NCBI RefSeq assembly: GCF_965200405.1
Contig: NZ_OZ241356.1
Span: forward strand, 1,736,001-1,800,000
Direction of reading: 5' to 3'
DNA length: 64,000 nucleotides
From: Glacieibacterium sp965200405
GTDB lineage: Bacteria; Pseudomonadota; Alphaproteobacteria; Sphingomonadales; Sphingomonadaceae
Shown: one piece after another, positions 34,580-43,956 of the stretch
Layout of the letters: every line of letters begins with the position of its first letter
Numbering within the stretch: the stretch's first letter is position 1
The notes under the pieces: model-generated
Told to the model about the DNA's origin: nothing
Seen by the model: only the letters and a program-made list of their open reading frames with translations
The model's database searches: none
Program-made: the position numbers and the translations under genes

Positions 34580-35421
34580 CCGGGCGTCAGTTGTTGCGGA
34601 CGGCGCTGGTCGCGGCGTTGGCGCTGGTCACGGCGGCACCGCTGCTGTGGATGGTCAATGTTTCGCTGATGGCCAAGGGCAGCGCCGCCAGCTTCCCGCC
34701 GCCGTTCTGGCCGGCGCACCCGACGCTGGCCAATTACCGCGAACTGCTGTTCGACAATCACAACGCCGGCGGCGGCACGACCAGCTACAAGATCATCCCG
34801 GCCTTTGTGAACAGCGCCGCGCTGGCCGGGCTGGCGACGCTGATCGGCCTCGGCCTGACGGTGCCGGCGGGCTATGCCTTTGCCAAGCTGCGTTTCACCG
34901 GGCGCGCGAGATTGTTGCAGGGGTTGCTGGCGCTGGCGGTGGTGCCGGCACAGGTGGCGATGCTGCCGTTGTTCCTGATGCTGCAATCGGTCGGGCTGGT
35001 GAACAGTTATGCCGGCGTTCTCGCGCCCGGTATCGCCGGTGTTTATGGCGTACTGCTGGTCCGGCAGGCAGCGCTGGCGATCCCCGACGAGATGCTCGAC
35101 GCCGCCCGCATCGACGGCGCCAGCGAGTGGCAGATCCTGACTCGCATAATGCTGCCGCTGCTGCGCCCAGTGGTGGCGACGCTGGCGCTGTTCACCTTCC
35201 TCGCCAGCTGGAGCGACTTCCTGTGGCCGCTGATCGCGATCACCGACCAGAAACTGTACACGCTGCCGGTCGCGCTGGCAGCGATCAGCCGCGAACACGG
35301 CGGCGATACCGAGCTGATGATGGCCGGGGCCGTGATCACCACCGCGCCGGTGCTCCTGGTCTTCGTCGCCCTGCAGCGCCATTATTTCAGCGGCATGCTC
35401 GGCGGCGGCGTCAAGGGCTAG
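34570..35421 (+). CDS. Sugar ABC transporter permease, MalG/UgpE type
   Basis: A 283-residue second permease with six helices. Its EAA loop reads MLDAARIDGASEWQILTRIM, followed by the characteristic SWSDFLWPLIAI. It starts 10 bp inside the previous gene and ends with a 4-bp overlap against the convergent ATPase gene (35418-35421). Normal length and motifs. Confidence 0.9.
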   Translation: MAVTGRQLLRTALVAALALVTAAPLLWMVNVSLMAKGSAASFPPPFWPAHPTLANYRELLFDNHNAGGGTTSYKIIPAFVNSAALAGLATLIGLGLTVPAGYAFAKLRFTGRARLLQGLLALAVVPAQVAMLPLFLMLQSVGLVNSYAGVLAPGIAGVYGVLLVRQAALAIPDEMLDAARIDGASEWQILTRIMLPLLRPVVATLALFTFLASWSDFLWPLIAITDQKLYTLPVALAAISREHGGDTELMMAGAVITTAPVLLVFVALQRHYFSGMLGGGVKG

Positions 35422-36503
35422 GTCCTCGGGAAGGCCGACCCGTCCGCTGCGAACAGCTGCGCGTCCGTCGCCGCGACCGAGAAGCATACCGCCTCGCCTA
35501 GGGTCACATGCCGGTCCGGCGGCAGTTGCGCGACGATGCTGCCCAGCGCCCCGGCTTCGCCGAGATGCGCGAACGAGAGCGGGCCGAGGCGTTCGAACAG
35601 TTCGACCCGCCCGCCGAAAACGCCTTCGGGATCGATGCGCAAATGCTCCGGCCGCACGCCGAGCGTCGCCTGCGTGCCGACCGCCTGCACCGGGACCTTC
35701 GCAGCGACCCGGCATTCCGACCCGTGCGGCAGGGTCACCACCGCCTCCAACGCTTCGGCGCGTTCGATCCGCACCGCCATCAGGTTCATCGCCGGCGACC
35801 CGATCGCCTCCGCCACGCGGATCGTCGCGGGGGTGCGGTACAGGTCGAGTGGCGCGCCGACCTGCTCGACCCGGCCCTTCGACATCACGACGATGCGGTT
35901 GGCCAGCGTCATCGCCTCGATCTGGTCGTGCGTCACATAGATCATCGTCGTGCCGAGCCGCTGGTGCAGGCGGGCGAACTCGTGGCGCATCTTGACCCGC
36001 AGCGCCGCATCGAGGTTCGACAGCGGCTCATCGAGGAGCAGCACCGCCGGCTCGCGGACGATGGCGCGGCCGATCGAGACACGCTGGCGCTGGCCACCCG
36101 ACAAGGCCCGCGGACGGCGGTCGAGCAGCGGCTCAAGCTCGAGCAACGCCGCGACCTTGGCCACCCTGGCGGCAATCTCCGCCTTGTCGAGCTTCGCCAT
36201 GCGTAGCGGGAAAGCGATGTTCTCGAACACCGTCAGGTGCGGGTATAGTGCATAGGACTGGAATACCATGGCGAGGTCGCGCGCCGCGGGCTCGAGCATC
36301 GTGACGTCGCGCCCGCCGATCAGCACGCGGCCCGAGGTGGGAGTCTCCAGCCCCGCCAACAGCCTTAGCAGAGTCGACTTTCCACAACCCGAGGGGCCGA
36401 TGATGACGACGAATTCACCCTCGTCGATCGACAGGTCGGTCGGGTGCAGCACCGTCGCCGCGCCGAAGCTTTTGGACAGATCCTGTACGGCGACGCTGCT
36501 CAT
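35418..36503 (-). CDS. Sugar ABC transporter ATPase, MalK/UgpC type
   Basis: A 361-residue ATPase. Walker A GPSGCGKSTLL, Q-loop VFQSYALYPHLTVFENI, signature LSGGQRQRVSIGRA, Walker B LLLDEPLSNLD and H-loop YVTHDQIEAM are intact. The C-terminal TOBE region (about 235-361) includes GVRPEHLRIDPEG. It clearly belongs with the two permeases but is on the opposite strand, tail-to-tail with a 4-bp overlap. It is therefore transcribed separately, together with the PAP2 gene 9 bp upstream. Confidence 0.9.
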   Translation of the reverse strand: MSSVAVQDLSKSFGAATVLHPTDLSIDEGEFVVIIGPSGCGKSTLLRLLAGLETPTSGRVLIGGRDVTMLEPAARDLAMVFQSYALYPHLTVFENIAFPLRMAKLDKAEIAARVAKVAALLELEPLLDRRPRALSGGQRQRVSIGRAIVREPAVLLLDEPLSNLDAALRVKMRHEFARLHQRLGTTMIYVTHDQIEAMTLANRIVVMSKGRVEQVGAPLDLYRTPATIRVAEAIGSPAMNLMAVRIERAEALEAVVTLPHGSECRVAAKVPVQAVGTQATLGVRPEHLRIDPEGVFGGRVELFERLGPLSFAHLGEAGALGSIVAQLPPDRHVTLGEAVCFSVAATDAQLFAADGSAFPRT

Positions 36504-36512
36504 GATGCCGGG

Positions 36513-37088
36513 TCAGTTCGATCCACGGCTGCCGACCACCAGTCGTTCGACGGCCCATGACGCCTGCTCCGCAGCGACCCCGAGCAGCGCGCCTGCGATC
36601 AGGTCGGAGACGTAATGCTTGCCACGCGGCACCTGGATCACGGCGATCGCGGCAGCGACGCCGTAGCCGACGACCGCCTGCTCCGGATAGTCGCGTGCAA
36701 AGGCGCGGGCGACGGCCACGGCGCCGCCGGTGTGTCCGGACGGGAAGCTGCTCATCTCGCTCGACGTGTCGTTGCCGGCCTCGGCGGTATAGCCATGCCC
36801 CTTGGCCAGTTCCGCCGGGCGGCTGCGGTCGATGCGGTGCTTGATCAGCGACTTGAGCTTGGTCACCAGCAGCTCGGCTGCGAGCATGCGGCCACCGGTT
36901 CGCGCCAGGCGGCGACTGCCGAGAACGAGCCCGGCGACGCCAACGGCAATGCAGCTGGAAATCAGTTGCGGCTGGTCGGCGATTTCGCTGGCCCAGCCCA
37001 GCGCCTTGACCGGGGCGGTATCCTGCAGCGGTTCGACGGCGTTGGCGACCGCGATGTCGGCCTGTTCGGGATCGCTGGGTGTGGTCAT
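36513..37088 (-). CDS. PAP2 family phosphatase
   Basis: A 191-residue membrane phosphatase. The PAP2 signatures are KSLIKHRIDRSRP, SSFPSGHTGGAVA and VPRGKHYVSDLIAGALLG. In the third motif the Arg usually found six residues before the His is Gln, with another Arg closer to the His, so activity may be altered. Three to four hydrophobic segments are present. The likely substrate is a lipid or prenyl phosphate. It precedes the sugar ABC ATPase by 9 bp on the same strand; whether that is functional is unclear. Confidence 0.8.
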   Translation of the reverse strand: MTTPSDPEQADIAVANAVEPLQDTAPVKALGWASEIADQPQLISSCIAVGVAGLVLGSRRLARTGGRMLAAELLVTKLKSLIKHRIDRSRPAELAKGHGYTAEAGNDTSSEMSSFPSGHTGGAVAVARAFARDYPEQAVVGYGVAAAIAVIQVPRGKHYVSDLIAGALLGVAAEQASWAVERLVVGSRGSN

Positions 37089-37218
37089 TACGGCACAATG
37101 CACGGGAATGCCGGTCGTCACCAAGCCTGCGGCAACGACGCCGCCCTGACCGAGGCTTCCTGACCTCGGATCGCTTGCGGCGCTCAGCTGTTCCTGAGGC
37201 GAAGCGACAGGAGAGATT

Positions 37219-37707
37219 ATGCTGCGTTCGATTCTGATGGGCCTGGTGGCGGGCCAGCGTGCGATGACCCCGCTATCGGCACTGGCGGGCGCGGCCCGTC
37301 GCGGTACGCTGCCCCATGACAACCCCGAGGCGCGGCTGATGGCGCATCCGCTGTTCGCGACCGGTGGCGTGGTGCTGGCCGCTGCCGAGATGGCGGGCGA
37401 CAAGATGAAGACCGCGCCCGATCGTACAGTGTTCCTCGGCCTGCTGGCACGGACCATCACCAGCGGCTTCGCGGGCGCGACGCTCGCCCCGCCGCGGCGG
37501 CAGCTGGCGGGCGCAGCGCTGGGCATCGGCGCGGCGATCGCCTCGTCCTATGCCGGGCTGGCAGCGCGCAAATGGGCGATGCAGCGCTGGGGCCAGACGT
37601 CGACCGGATTTGCGGAGGAAGCGATCGTGCTGTCGGCAGCCAACCTGATCGCCAACGCCAGGCCTGCCGAAGACCACATAGGTGGCAGGCCGGCAGGGCG
37701 TCGCTAG
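37219..37707 (+). CDS. DUF4126-like small membrane protein
   Basis: A 162-residue protein rich in Ala/Gly, with LMGLVAGQRAMTPLSALAGA at the N-terminus, which resembles the DUF4126 start, and three or four short hydrophobic helices. No catalytic motif is visible. GGAGAG precedes the ATG. It is divergent from the PAP2 gene and 65 bp ahead of the sigma factor gene; no functional link can be proven. Confidence 0.7.
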   Translation: MLRSILMGLVAGQRAMTPLSALAGAARRGTLPHDNPEARLMAHPLFATGGVVLAAAEMAGDKMKTAPDRTVFLGLLARTITSGFAGATLAPPRRQLAGAALGIGAAIASSYAGLAARKWAMQRWGQTSTGFAEEAIVLSAANLIANARPAEDHIGGRPAGRR

Positions 37708-37772
37708 CCGGCCGAGGCCGCCAGGGTCTCGCAGCTAGGCGGCTCGGCTGGTTTCGGCTACGGCACGCGGCG

Positions 37773-38363
37773 ATGGCCAGCGACAAATCGAGCCCGCCAC
37801 TGCCCGAGGCCAGCGCGACCGGTGGACTGGCCGCCGTACTGCTGGCCAACCGCCCCGCGCTGCTCGGTTTCCTGCGCAGCCACGGCGCCGGCGACGCGGC
37901 GGAGGACCTGTTCCAGGACCTGTGGCTCAAGATCGAACTGGCGCCTGTCGGCCCGGTCGCGCAGCCGTTATCGTACCTCTACCGTGCCGCGAACAATCTC
38001 ATGCTCGATCGCTACCGGGCGACGCGGCAGGCGGTGAAGCGCGAGCGGGACTGGAGCGCAACAGCGGATTCGAGCGTCGAGCCGCCCGCCGAGCGCGGCC
38101 TGATCGCGCGCGAGCAACTGCTGCAGGCCGAGGCGGCGCTGGCCGGGCTCGGCACGCGGGCGTCGACGCTGTTTCGGCGTCACCGCCTCGACGGTGTCCC
38201 CCAGCGTGAGCTTGCGGCGGAGTTCGGCATCAGCCTCAGCACCGTCGAAAGCGACCTGCGCCACGCCTATCGCACGATGATCGAACTCCGGGAGCGATTT
38301 GCGCTGGAGGAGCCGGCAAGGCCGCCGGCCGGCGACTCCGTCATAGCGCAGAGGACGCCATGA
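37773..38363 (+). CDS. ECF RNA polymerase sigma factor, FecI type
   Basis: A 196-residue sigma factor. Region 2 contains AAEDLFQDLWLKI and LSYLYRAANNLMLDRYRATR; region 4 contains GVPQRELAAEFGISLSTVES. Both match ECF factors controlled by FecR-like regulators. It overlaps the FecR gene (ATGA) and leads a three-gene surface signalling unit, so it probably transcribes the receptor that follows. The ATG at 37773 gives a normal N-terminus; no strong ribosome site is seen. Confidence 0.9.
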   Translation: MASDKSSPPLPEASATGGLAAVLLANRPALLGFLRSHGAGDAAEDLFQDLWLKIELAPVGPVAQPLSYLYRAANNLMLDRYRATRQAVKRERDWSATADSSVEPPAERGLIAREQLLQAEAALAGLGTRASTLFRRHRLDGVPQRELAAEFGISLSTVESDLRHAYRTMIELRERFALEEPARPPAGDSVIAQRTP

Positions 38364-39289
38364 ACCGCACCGGCCAGACGATCAGAGACGACGCGATCGG
38401 CTGGATCATCCGGCAGCGCGAACCCGCGTTCGACGACTGGGTCGCGTTCGGCGACTGGCTGGCCGCCGACCCGGAGCATGCCGAAACCTATCACGCGATG
38501 GCCGACGCCGACCGCGACGTACCACTGTTGATGCCGGCCGCGCCTCGGCCGGTGATCCGCCCCCGCCCGGGCATCACGCGGCGGGCGTGGCTCGGCGGCG
38601 CGTTGGCGGCATCGCTGGTCGCGGTGGCAAGCTATACGGTGCTGCAGAACCGGGCCTCGCCCTACGTGCTGGACGCCGCGGCGGGCGTGCCGCGTTCGGT
38701 GGTGCTGGCCGATGGCAGCCGGATCGAGATGAATGGTGGCACGCGGCTGGTGCTCGACCGCAACGACCGGCGCGCCGTGACACTGGCCCATGGCGAGGCG
38801 GTGTTCACCGTCACTCATGATGCCGCCGATCCGTTCAGGCTGGTGGTCGGCGACGCGACGCTGGTCGACGCGGGGACCGTCTTCAACGTCGTCCGCACCG
38901 GCAGTCGCACCGACGTCGCGGTCGCCGAGGGAGTTGTCATCTATAACCCGGGCCACGAGAATTTCCGCCTGTCGGCGGGGCGGAGCATGCGGGTCGTCGA
39001 CCGTGACACCAGGCTGCTGATCGGCGAGGTCGCCCCCGGCGTGATCGGTGCCTGGCGGACCGGCACGCTGACCTACACCGGAACCCCGCTGGCGCTGGTC
39101 GCCGAGGATCTAACGCGCAACCTCGGCGTCGAGATCGTCGCCGCGCCGGCCGTCGCGGGCCGCACCTTCCGGGGCGTCATCAGCTTTGGCCGGGACCGCA
39201 GCGCGACGATCGGACGGCTCGGCCCGCTGCTCGGCGTCCATGTGCGCCGCGACGGCAAGCGCTGGCTGCTCGTCGACAAAGACACGTGA
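38360..39289 (+). CDS. FecR family anti-sigma regulator
   Basis: A 309-residue inner-membrane regulator. Residues 1-55 form the cytoplasmic sigma-binding domain with AIGWIIRQREPAFDDWVAFG; a single transmembrane helix lies at about 77-95; the periplasmic FecR domain follows with DGSRIEMNGGTRL and VVGDATLVDAGTVFNV; and the C-terminal region binds the receptor signalling domain. Start and stop overlap the neighbouring genes by 4 bp. It should relay ligand binding at the receptor to the sigma factor. Confidence 0.9.
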   Translation: MNRTGQTIRDDAIGWIIRQREPAFDDWVAFGDWLAADPEHAETYHAMADADRDVPLLMPAAPRPVIRPRPGITRRAWLGGALAASLVAVASYTVLQNRASPYVLDAAAGVPRSVVLADGSRIEMNGGTRLVLDRNDRRAVTLAHGEAVFTVTHDAADPFRLVVGDATLVDAGTVFNVVRTGSRTDVAVAEGVVIYNPGHENFRLSAGRSMRVVDRDTRLLIGEVAPGVIGAWRTGTLTYTGTPLALVAEDLTRNLGVEIVAAPAVAGRTFRGVISFGRDRSATIGRLGPLLGVHVRRDGKRWLLVDKDT

Positions 39290-41715
39290 GGGGCCGAAGA
39301 CACGTCAGGGCGATCCGCGGTCTTGCCTCGCTCGGACTACTGATCGTCACCGCGGCCGGCGCGCTGCCGCGCATCGACCTGCCCGCCGGCACTTTGGGCA
39401 GCGCGGTAACGGCGCTTGGTACCCAGGCCGGTGTCAGCATCTCGATCGCCGACGCGACGCTGTGGAGCCAGCCGGTGCCGGCAGTTCACGGCCGGCTGAC
39501 GGTCGCCGCGGCACTCGCGCGGCTGACGCGCGGCACGGCGGCAAGGGTCCTGGTGATCGACGGGGTGACCTGGCGGATCGAGCGCGCCGCAAGGCCAGCG
39601 CGTGTCCCTGCCGCCACCCCGCCGATCCACCGGCTGGCACCTTCCGAGGAGGAACCGATCATCGTCATTGCCAGCAAGCGCGACGTTCGGCTGGGCGACT
39701 TTCCCGGCACCGTCCTGCGCCTCGACGGCGACGACCTAGGCCTGGGCGGTACGCAGGGCACCGGCGGCATCCTGGCGCAAACGGCGAGCGTATCCTCGAC
39801 CCACCTCGGCGAGGGGCGCAACAAGCTGTTCATCCGCGGCATCGCCGATTCGAGCTTCACCGGGCCGACCCAAGCCACCGTCGGCCAGTATTTCGGCGAC
39901 GTCCGGCTAACCTACAACGCGCCCGATCCCGACCTCCGCCTTTACGACGTCGCGGCGGTCGAAGTCCTCGAAGGACCGCAGGCCACGCTGTACGGCGCGG
40001 GGTCGCTGGGCGGCATCATCCGCGTCGTCCGCAACCCCGCCCGGCTCGGCGAGATCGAGGCGGCGCTGTCGGCGGGCGTCGCCTTGACCCAGCATGGCGC
40101 CCCCGGCGCCGACTTCGGCGGCGTGGTCAACCTGCCGCTGCTCGACACGCGCGTCGCGCTGCGCATCGTTGGCTATGGGCTGACCGACGGTGGTTATATC
40201 GACGACGTCGAGCGCGGCAAATCGAACATCAACCGGACCCGGACGGCAGGCGGCCGAGCCGCGCTGGGGATCGACGCGGGCGACGACTGGACCATTGACG
40301 CGGGTGCGACCTTCCAGGCGATCCACGGCGACGACAGCCAGTATGCCGACCGCGACGGGCCGCCGCTCACCCATGCCAGCCCGATCGCGCAGGGCTTCCG
40401 CGCCAGCTACGCGCTGGCTGATTTCGTCGTCGGCAAGGACTGGGGCGAATTGCGCCTGTTGTCGTCGAGCGGCATCGCCCGCCAGTCGCTCGATGAGCGC
40501 TTCGATGCCGGATCGAACCAGCCGCTGAACATCGCCGCCGGGCAGTCGCTCGCCCCGGTCCTCGCCGCCGCGACCTTCGGCGACTCGGGCCGCGTCTTCA
40601 CCCAGGCCAATCGCACGATGCTCGTCTCCAACGAAACCCGGCTGTGGCGGCCGATGAGCCGGGCCTTCGGCTGGGTGGTCGGCACCAGCCTGCTCTACAA
40701 TCGCTCGCGCCTGCGCCGCACGCTCGGCCAGATCGGCATGCCGCTGCCGGTCACCGGCGTGGTCAACCGCATCGACGAGGCGACGCTGTTCGGCGAGGCG
40801 AGCTACCAGCCGCTGCCGGCCCTGACCCTGACCGCTGGCGGCCGGGTGTCGCGGTCGAAGCTGTCGGGCGACGGCGAGGATATCGAGCCGACGGCATCGC
40901 GGCTCGTGGCGCTGGCGCGGGCGCAGGCGACTGCCAGCCGGACCAGCACCCGCGTACTGCCGTCGATCAGCGCGGCGGCGACGATGCTGCCCGGCGTCAT
41001 CCTGTTCACCCGCTACAACCAGGGCTTTCGCCCGGGCGGCCTGTCGATCGACAGCGACTTCGTGCGGCGGTTCAACAGCGACCGGGTGGCGACACTGGAG
41101 ACCGGCGTCCGCTCCGGCAATCCCGGTCACGGCGCCTTCGACCTTGCCGCCGCGGTGGCGCTGACCCGCTGGACGCGTATCCAGGCCGATTTCGTCGACG
41201 GGAACGGCCTGCCGACGACCGCCAATATCGGCGACGGGCGCATCACCAGCCTGTCGCTGACCGGCGGCTGGCGGCCAGTGGGCGGCCTGTCGCTCGATGC
41301 CGAACTGGTCCTCAACGACAGCCGGGTCACCGATCCCAAGGTGGTCATGCTGGCCGGTATTCCGCTGACCCGCATTCCCAACGTGTCGCGCCTCACCGCC
41401 CGCGCTGGGCTCGACTACCGAACCCGGCTCAGCGACGCGCTCGACCTGCGGGTCAGGGCCTCGGCCCGCTACACCGGCAAGTCGCGGCTCGGCGTCGGCC
41501 CGTTCCTGGGGCAGGAGCAGGGCGACTATGTCGATACCTCGCTGACCGCGCGGATCGGGTGCCCGGGCCTCGGGCTGACGCTGACCCTGACCAATCTCGC
41601 GGACAGCGCCGGCAACCGCTTTGCCCTGGGAACGCCGTACCAGGCGTTGCAGGAGGGCCAGATCACGCCGCTGCGGCCACGCACGGTGCGCCTCGGCATC
41701 GACACGCGCTTCTAG
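39286..41715 (+). CDS. TonB-dependent receptor with N-terminal signalling (STN) domain
   Basis: An 809-residue FecA-like receptor. After the signal peptide (about 1-27), an STN domain (28-100) contains IDLPAGTLGSAVTALGTQAG and ARVLVIDGVTWRI; it would touch FecR in the periplasm. The plug has ILAQTASVSSTHLGEGRN, FIRGIADSSF and VEVLEGPQATLYGAGSLGG. The barrel ends in RLGIDTRF. The GTG start overlaps the fecR stop. The ligand is probably a ferric chelate by analogy, but the barrel is of the broader sphingomonad type, so other ligands are possible. Confidence 0.88.
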   Translation: MRGRRHVRAIRGLASLGLLIVTAAGALPRIDLPAGTLGSAVTALGTQAGVSISIADATLWSQPVPAVHGRLTVAAALARLTRGTAARVLVIDGVTWRIERAARPARVPAATPPIHRLAPSEEEPIIVIASKRDVRLGDFPGTVLRLDGDDLGLGGTQGTGGILAQTASVSSTHLGEGRNKLFIRGIADSSFTGPTQATVGQYFGDVRLTYNAPDPDLRLYDVAAVEVLEGPQATLYGAGSLGGIIRVVRNPARLGEIEAALSAGVALTQHGAPGADFGGVVNLPLLDTRVALRIVGYGLTDGGYIDDVERGKSNINRTRTAGGRAALGIDAGDDWTIDAGATFQAIHGDDSQYADRDGPPLTHASPIAQGFRASYALADFVVGKDWGELRLLSSSGIARQSLDERFDAGSNQPLNIAAGQSLAPVLAAATFGDSGRVFTQANRTMLVSNETRLWRPMSRAFGWVVGTSLLYNRSRLRRTLGQIGMPLPVTGVVNRIDEATLFGEASYQPLPALTLTAGGRVSRSKLSGDGEDIEPTASRLVALARAQATASRTSTRVLPSISAAATMLPGVILFTRYNQGFRPGGLSIDSDFVRRFNSDRVATLETGVRSGNPGHGAFDLAAAVALTRWTRIQADFVDGNGLPTTANIGDGRITSLSLTGGWRPVGGLSLDAELVLNDSRVTDPKVVMLAGIPLTRIPNVSRLTARAGLDYRTRLSDALDLRVRASARYTGKSRLGVGPFLGQEQGDYVDTSLTARIGCPGLGLTLTLTNLADSAGNRFALGTPYQALQEGQITPLRPRTVRLGIDTRF

Positions 41716-41900
41716 CCCTGACGCCGCCGGAGAAATCAAGGCTGGGCGGCGGCGGCTTCGTCATCACCCCATGAAGGCGCGTCGCGGTCCCCGCGCATCC
41801 CGCCGGCCCCGGAGTGATCTGCCTTGCGCACCCTGTTCACCGCCTGCCCGACCTCGATAGCCTCACTCGTCGCCACTGCGGTGTCGGCGCGTTTCGCGTC

Positions 41901-42098
41901 ATGATGGCCCGGCTTTACTGGGGCGCCGGCATCGCGCTGGTCGTCTGGCTGCTGCCGCCGACGATCTCCAGCGGCGGTGGACTGGCCGGTTCGCGACATG
42001 TCGATAGCTCGATCTACGGCGCGACGGCGGCCGGGCGTATGGCGCTGGACCGCTCGGATGCGCAGGTCGCCGCGGCGCTTGGGCGGGCGCTGCCATAG
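41901..42098 (+). CDS. Possible small membrane protein
   Basis: A 65-residue frame with a hydrophobic N-terminal helix (residues 4-22) and a short charged tail. No ribosome site or recognised family supports it, and it could be chance coding in GC-rich DNA. It fills most of the gap between the receptor and the MFS gene. Confidence 0.25.
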   Translation: MMARLYWGAGIALVVWLLPPTISSGGGLAGSRHVDSSIYGATAAGRMALDRSDAQVAAALGRALP

Positions 42099-42184
42099 CG
42101 GGTGCCTGCAGCTTGGGCTTGACCGATGGGATCCTTATCCCACATCGAGGCGCTTATGCTGCACTGCAACAGCGAAATGGGCGA

Positions 42185-43381
42185 ATGACCGAGACAGCAC
42201 AGCCACGCCGCCATTCGGTCGGCCTCGTCCATTTCGCGCTGGCGCTCGGCGGCTTTGCCATCGGCACCACAGAGTTCGCAACGATGAGCCTGTTGCCGCT
42301 GTTCTCCAAAGGGCTCGGCATCGACGCGCCGACCGCGGGCCATGTCATCAGCGCCTATGCGCTCGGCGTCGTCGTCGGGGCGCCGCTGCTCGCGGTGGCG
42401 GCGGCAAAGCTCAGCCGGCGGACGCTGCTGGTCGTGCTGATGGCGATGTTCGCGCTGGGCAACGGGCTCAGCGCGCTGGCACCGACCTATCACAGCCTGC
42501 TGGTCTTCCGCTTCCTCAGCGGGCTGCCGCACGGCGCCTATTTCGGCATCGCCTCGCTGGTCGCGGTGTCGCTGGTGCCTGCCGACAAGCGCACGCAGGC
42601 GGTCGGGCGCATCATGCTCGGACTGACCGTGGCGACGATCATCGGCGTGCCGTTCGCCAACTGGCTGGGGCAGGTGCTCGGCTGGCGCTGGGGGTTCGGC
42701 GTGGTGACGGTATTGGCGCTGGTGACGATCGCCATGGTCGTCGCCATCGTGCCCGCCGACCGGCCCGATGCCGATGCCAGTCCGTTGCGCGAGCTCGGTG
42801 CACTGCGGCGCGGGCAGGTGTGGCTGACGCTGCTGACCGGCGCGATCGGCTTCGGCGGCCTGTTCGCGGTGTACACCTACCTCGCCTCGACCCTGATGGC
42901 GGTGACCGGGGTCTCGGCGACGACGGTGCCGCTGGTGCTGGGCGTGTTCGGCGTCGGCATGACCGCGGGCAATCTCATCGTGCCGCGCTTCGCCGATCGT
43001 GCCTTGATGCCGACGGCGGGCCTGCTGCTGCTGTGGAGCGCGGCGGCGCTGGCGCTCTACACGGTGTCCGCCGGGCACCTCTGGTCGATCACGCTGGCAG
43101 TGTTCGCGATCGGCTTCGGCGGTGCGCTCGGCACGGTGCTGCAGACCCGGCTGATGGACGTCGCCCATGACGCCCAGGGCCTGGCGGCGGCGCTCAACCA
43201 TTCGGCGTTCAACACCGCCAACGCGCTCGGCCCGTGGCTTGGCGGCATGGCGATCGCGGGCGGTTACGGCTGGACCTCGACCGGCTGGGTCGGCGCGGCT
43301 CTGGCGCTCGGCGGCTTCGCGATCTGGGCGGTGTCGTACGCCCTGTCGGCGAGTGGCGCCCGGCCCGCGCTCGCGGCATAA
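42185..43381 (+). CDS. MFS transporter, DHA1/AraJ-like
   Basis: A 398-residue inner-membrane transporter with twelve predicted helices. LGGFAIGTTEFATMSLLPLF in helix 1 and RFLSGLPHGAYFG in helix 4 are hallmarks of the AraJ/NepI-type drug:H+ antiporter group; ALNHSAFNTANALGPWLGG in the second half also fits. The likely role is efflux of a sugar or drug-like compound. The ATG at 42185 is chosen because it begins the hydrophilic N-terminus; the frame is open 24 codons further up. It ends 29 bp before the pseudouridine synthase. Confidence 0.85.
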   Translation: MTETAQPRRHSVGLVHFALALGGFAIGTTEFATMSLLPLFSKGLGIDAPTAGHVISAYALGVVVGAPLLAVAAAKLSRRTLLVVLMAMFALGNGLSALAPTYHSLLVFRFLSGLPHGAYFGIASLVAVSLVPADKRTQAVGRIMLGLTVATIIGVPFANWLGQVLGWRWGFGVVTVLALVTIAMVVAIVPADRPDADASPLRELGALRRGQVWLTLLTGAIGFGGLFAVYTYLASTLMAVTGVSATTVPLVLGVFGVGMTAGNLIVPRFADRALMPTAGLLLLWSAAALALYTVSAGHLWSITLAVFAIGFGGALGTVLQTRLMDVAHDAQGLAAALNHSAFNTANALGPWLGGMAIAGGYGWTSTGWVGAALALGGFAIWAVSYALSASGARPALAA

Positions 43382-43410
43382 GCGCCCCGGGGAGAACGGC
43401 CACGGCGCGA

Positions 43411-43950
43411 TTGATCCTGTTCAACAAGCCGTACGGCGTGCTGTCGCAGTTCACCGACCGTGGCACGCCGGCGGCACGCTCGACGCTGTCGGACTTCATC
43501 GACCTGCCCGACGTCTATCCGGCCGGACGCCTCGACTTGGACAGCGAGGGGCTGCTGCTGCTTACCGACGACGGCCGGCTGCAGGCGCGCATCGCCGACC
43601 CGCGCTTCAAGCTGCCGAAGACCTACCTCGTCCAGGTCGAGGGCGAGCCCGGCGACGCCCAACTCCAGGCCCTGCAATTCGGTGTCCAGTTGAAGGACGG
43701 CCCGACCCTTCCGGCCGAGGTCGAGCGTATCGACATCCCCGACCTGTGGCCGCGCGACCCGCCGGTGCGCTTCCGCAAGACCGTCGCGGATAGCTGGCTC
43801 AGCCTGACCATCCGCGAGGGCCGTAACCGCCAGGTCCGCCGGATGACAGCGGCTGTGGGGTTGCCGACGCTTCGCTTGGTGCGCTGGAGCATCGGCGACT
43901 GGACGCTCGCCGACCTGCCGCCCGGCAAGTGGCGCGAGGTCGCCGCCTGA
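43411..43950 (+). CDS. rluE: 23S rRNA pseudouridine synthase, RsuA/RluE type
   Basis: About 179 residues. LILFNKPYGVLSQFTD starts the catalytic domain directly, without an S4 domain, as in RluE. The catalytic Asp lies in PAGRLDLDSEGLLLLT, and the C-terminal TIREGRNRQVRRMTAAVGLP is diagnostic for the family. E. coli RluE modifies U2457 of 23S rRNA; the same target is inferred. No ATG is available near the start; TTG at 43411 is the best guess, with GGGGAG 16 bp upstream. The gene ends 6 bp from the convergent RoxA gene. Confidence 0.85.
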   Translation: MILFNKPYGVLSQFTDRGTPAARSTLSDFIDLPDVYPAGRLDLDSEGLLLLTDDGRLQARIADPRFKLPKTYLVQVEGEPGDAQLQALQFGVQLKDGPTLPAEVERIDIPDLWPRDPPVRFRKTVADSWLSLTIREGRNRQVRRMTAAVGLPTLRLVRWSIGDWTLADLPPGKWREVAA

Positions 43951-43956
43951 TCGGCT

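Noticed and set aside
39907..41739. 610-codon minus-strand frame opposite the STN receptor
   Set aside because: Low-complexity Arg/Ala/Gly/Asp composition and no motifs; the plus-strand receptor is certain.
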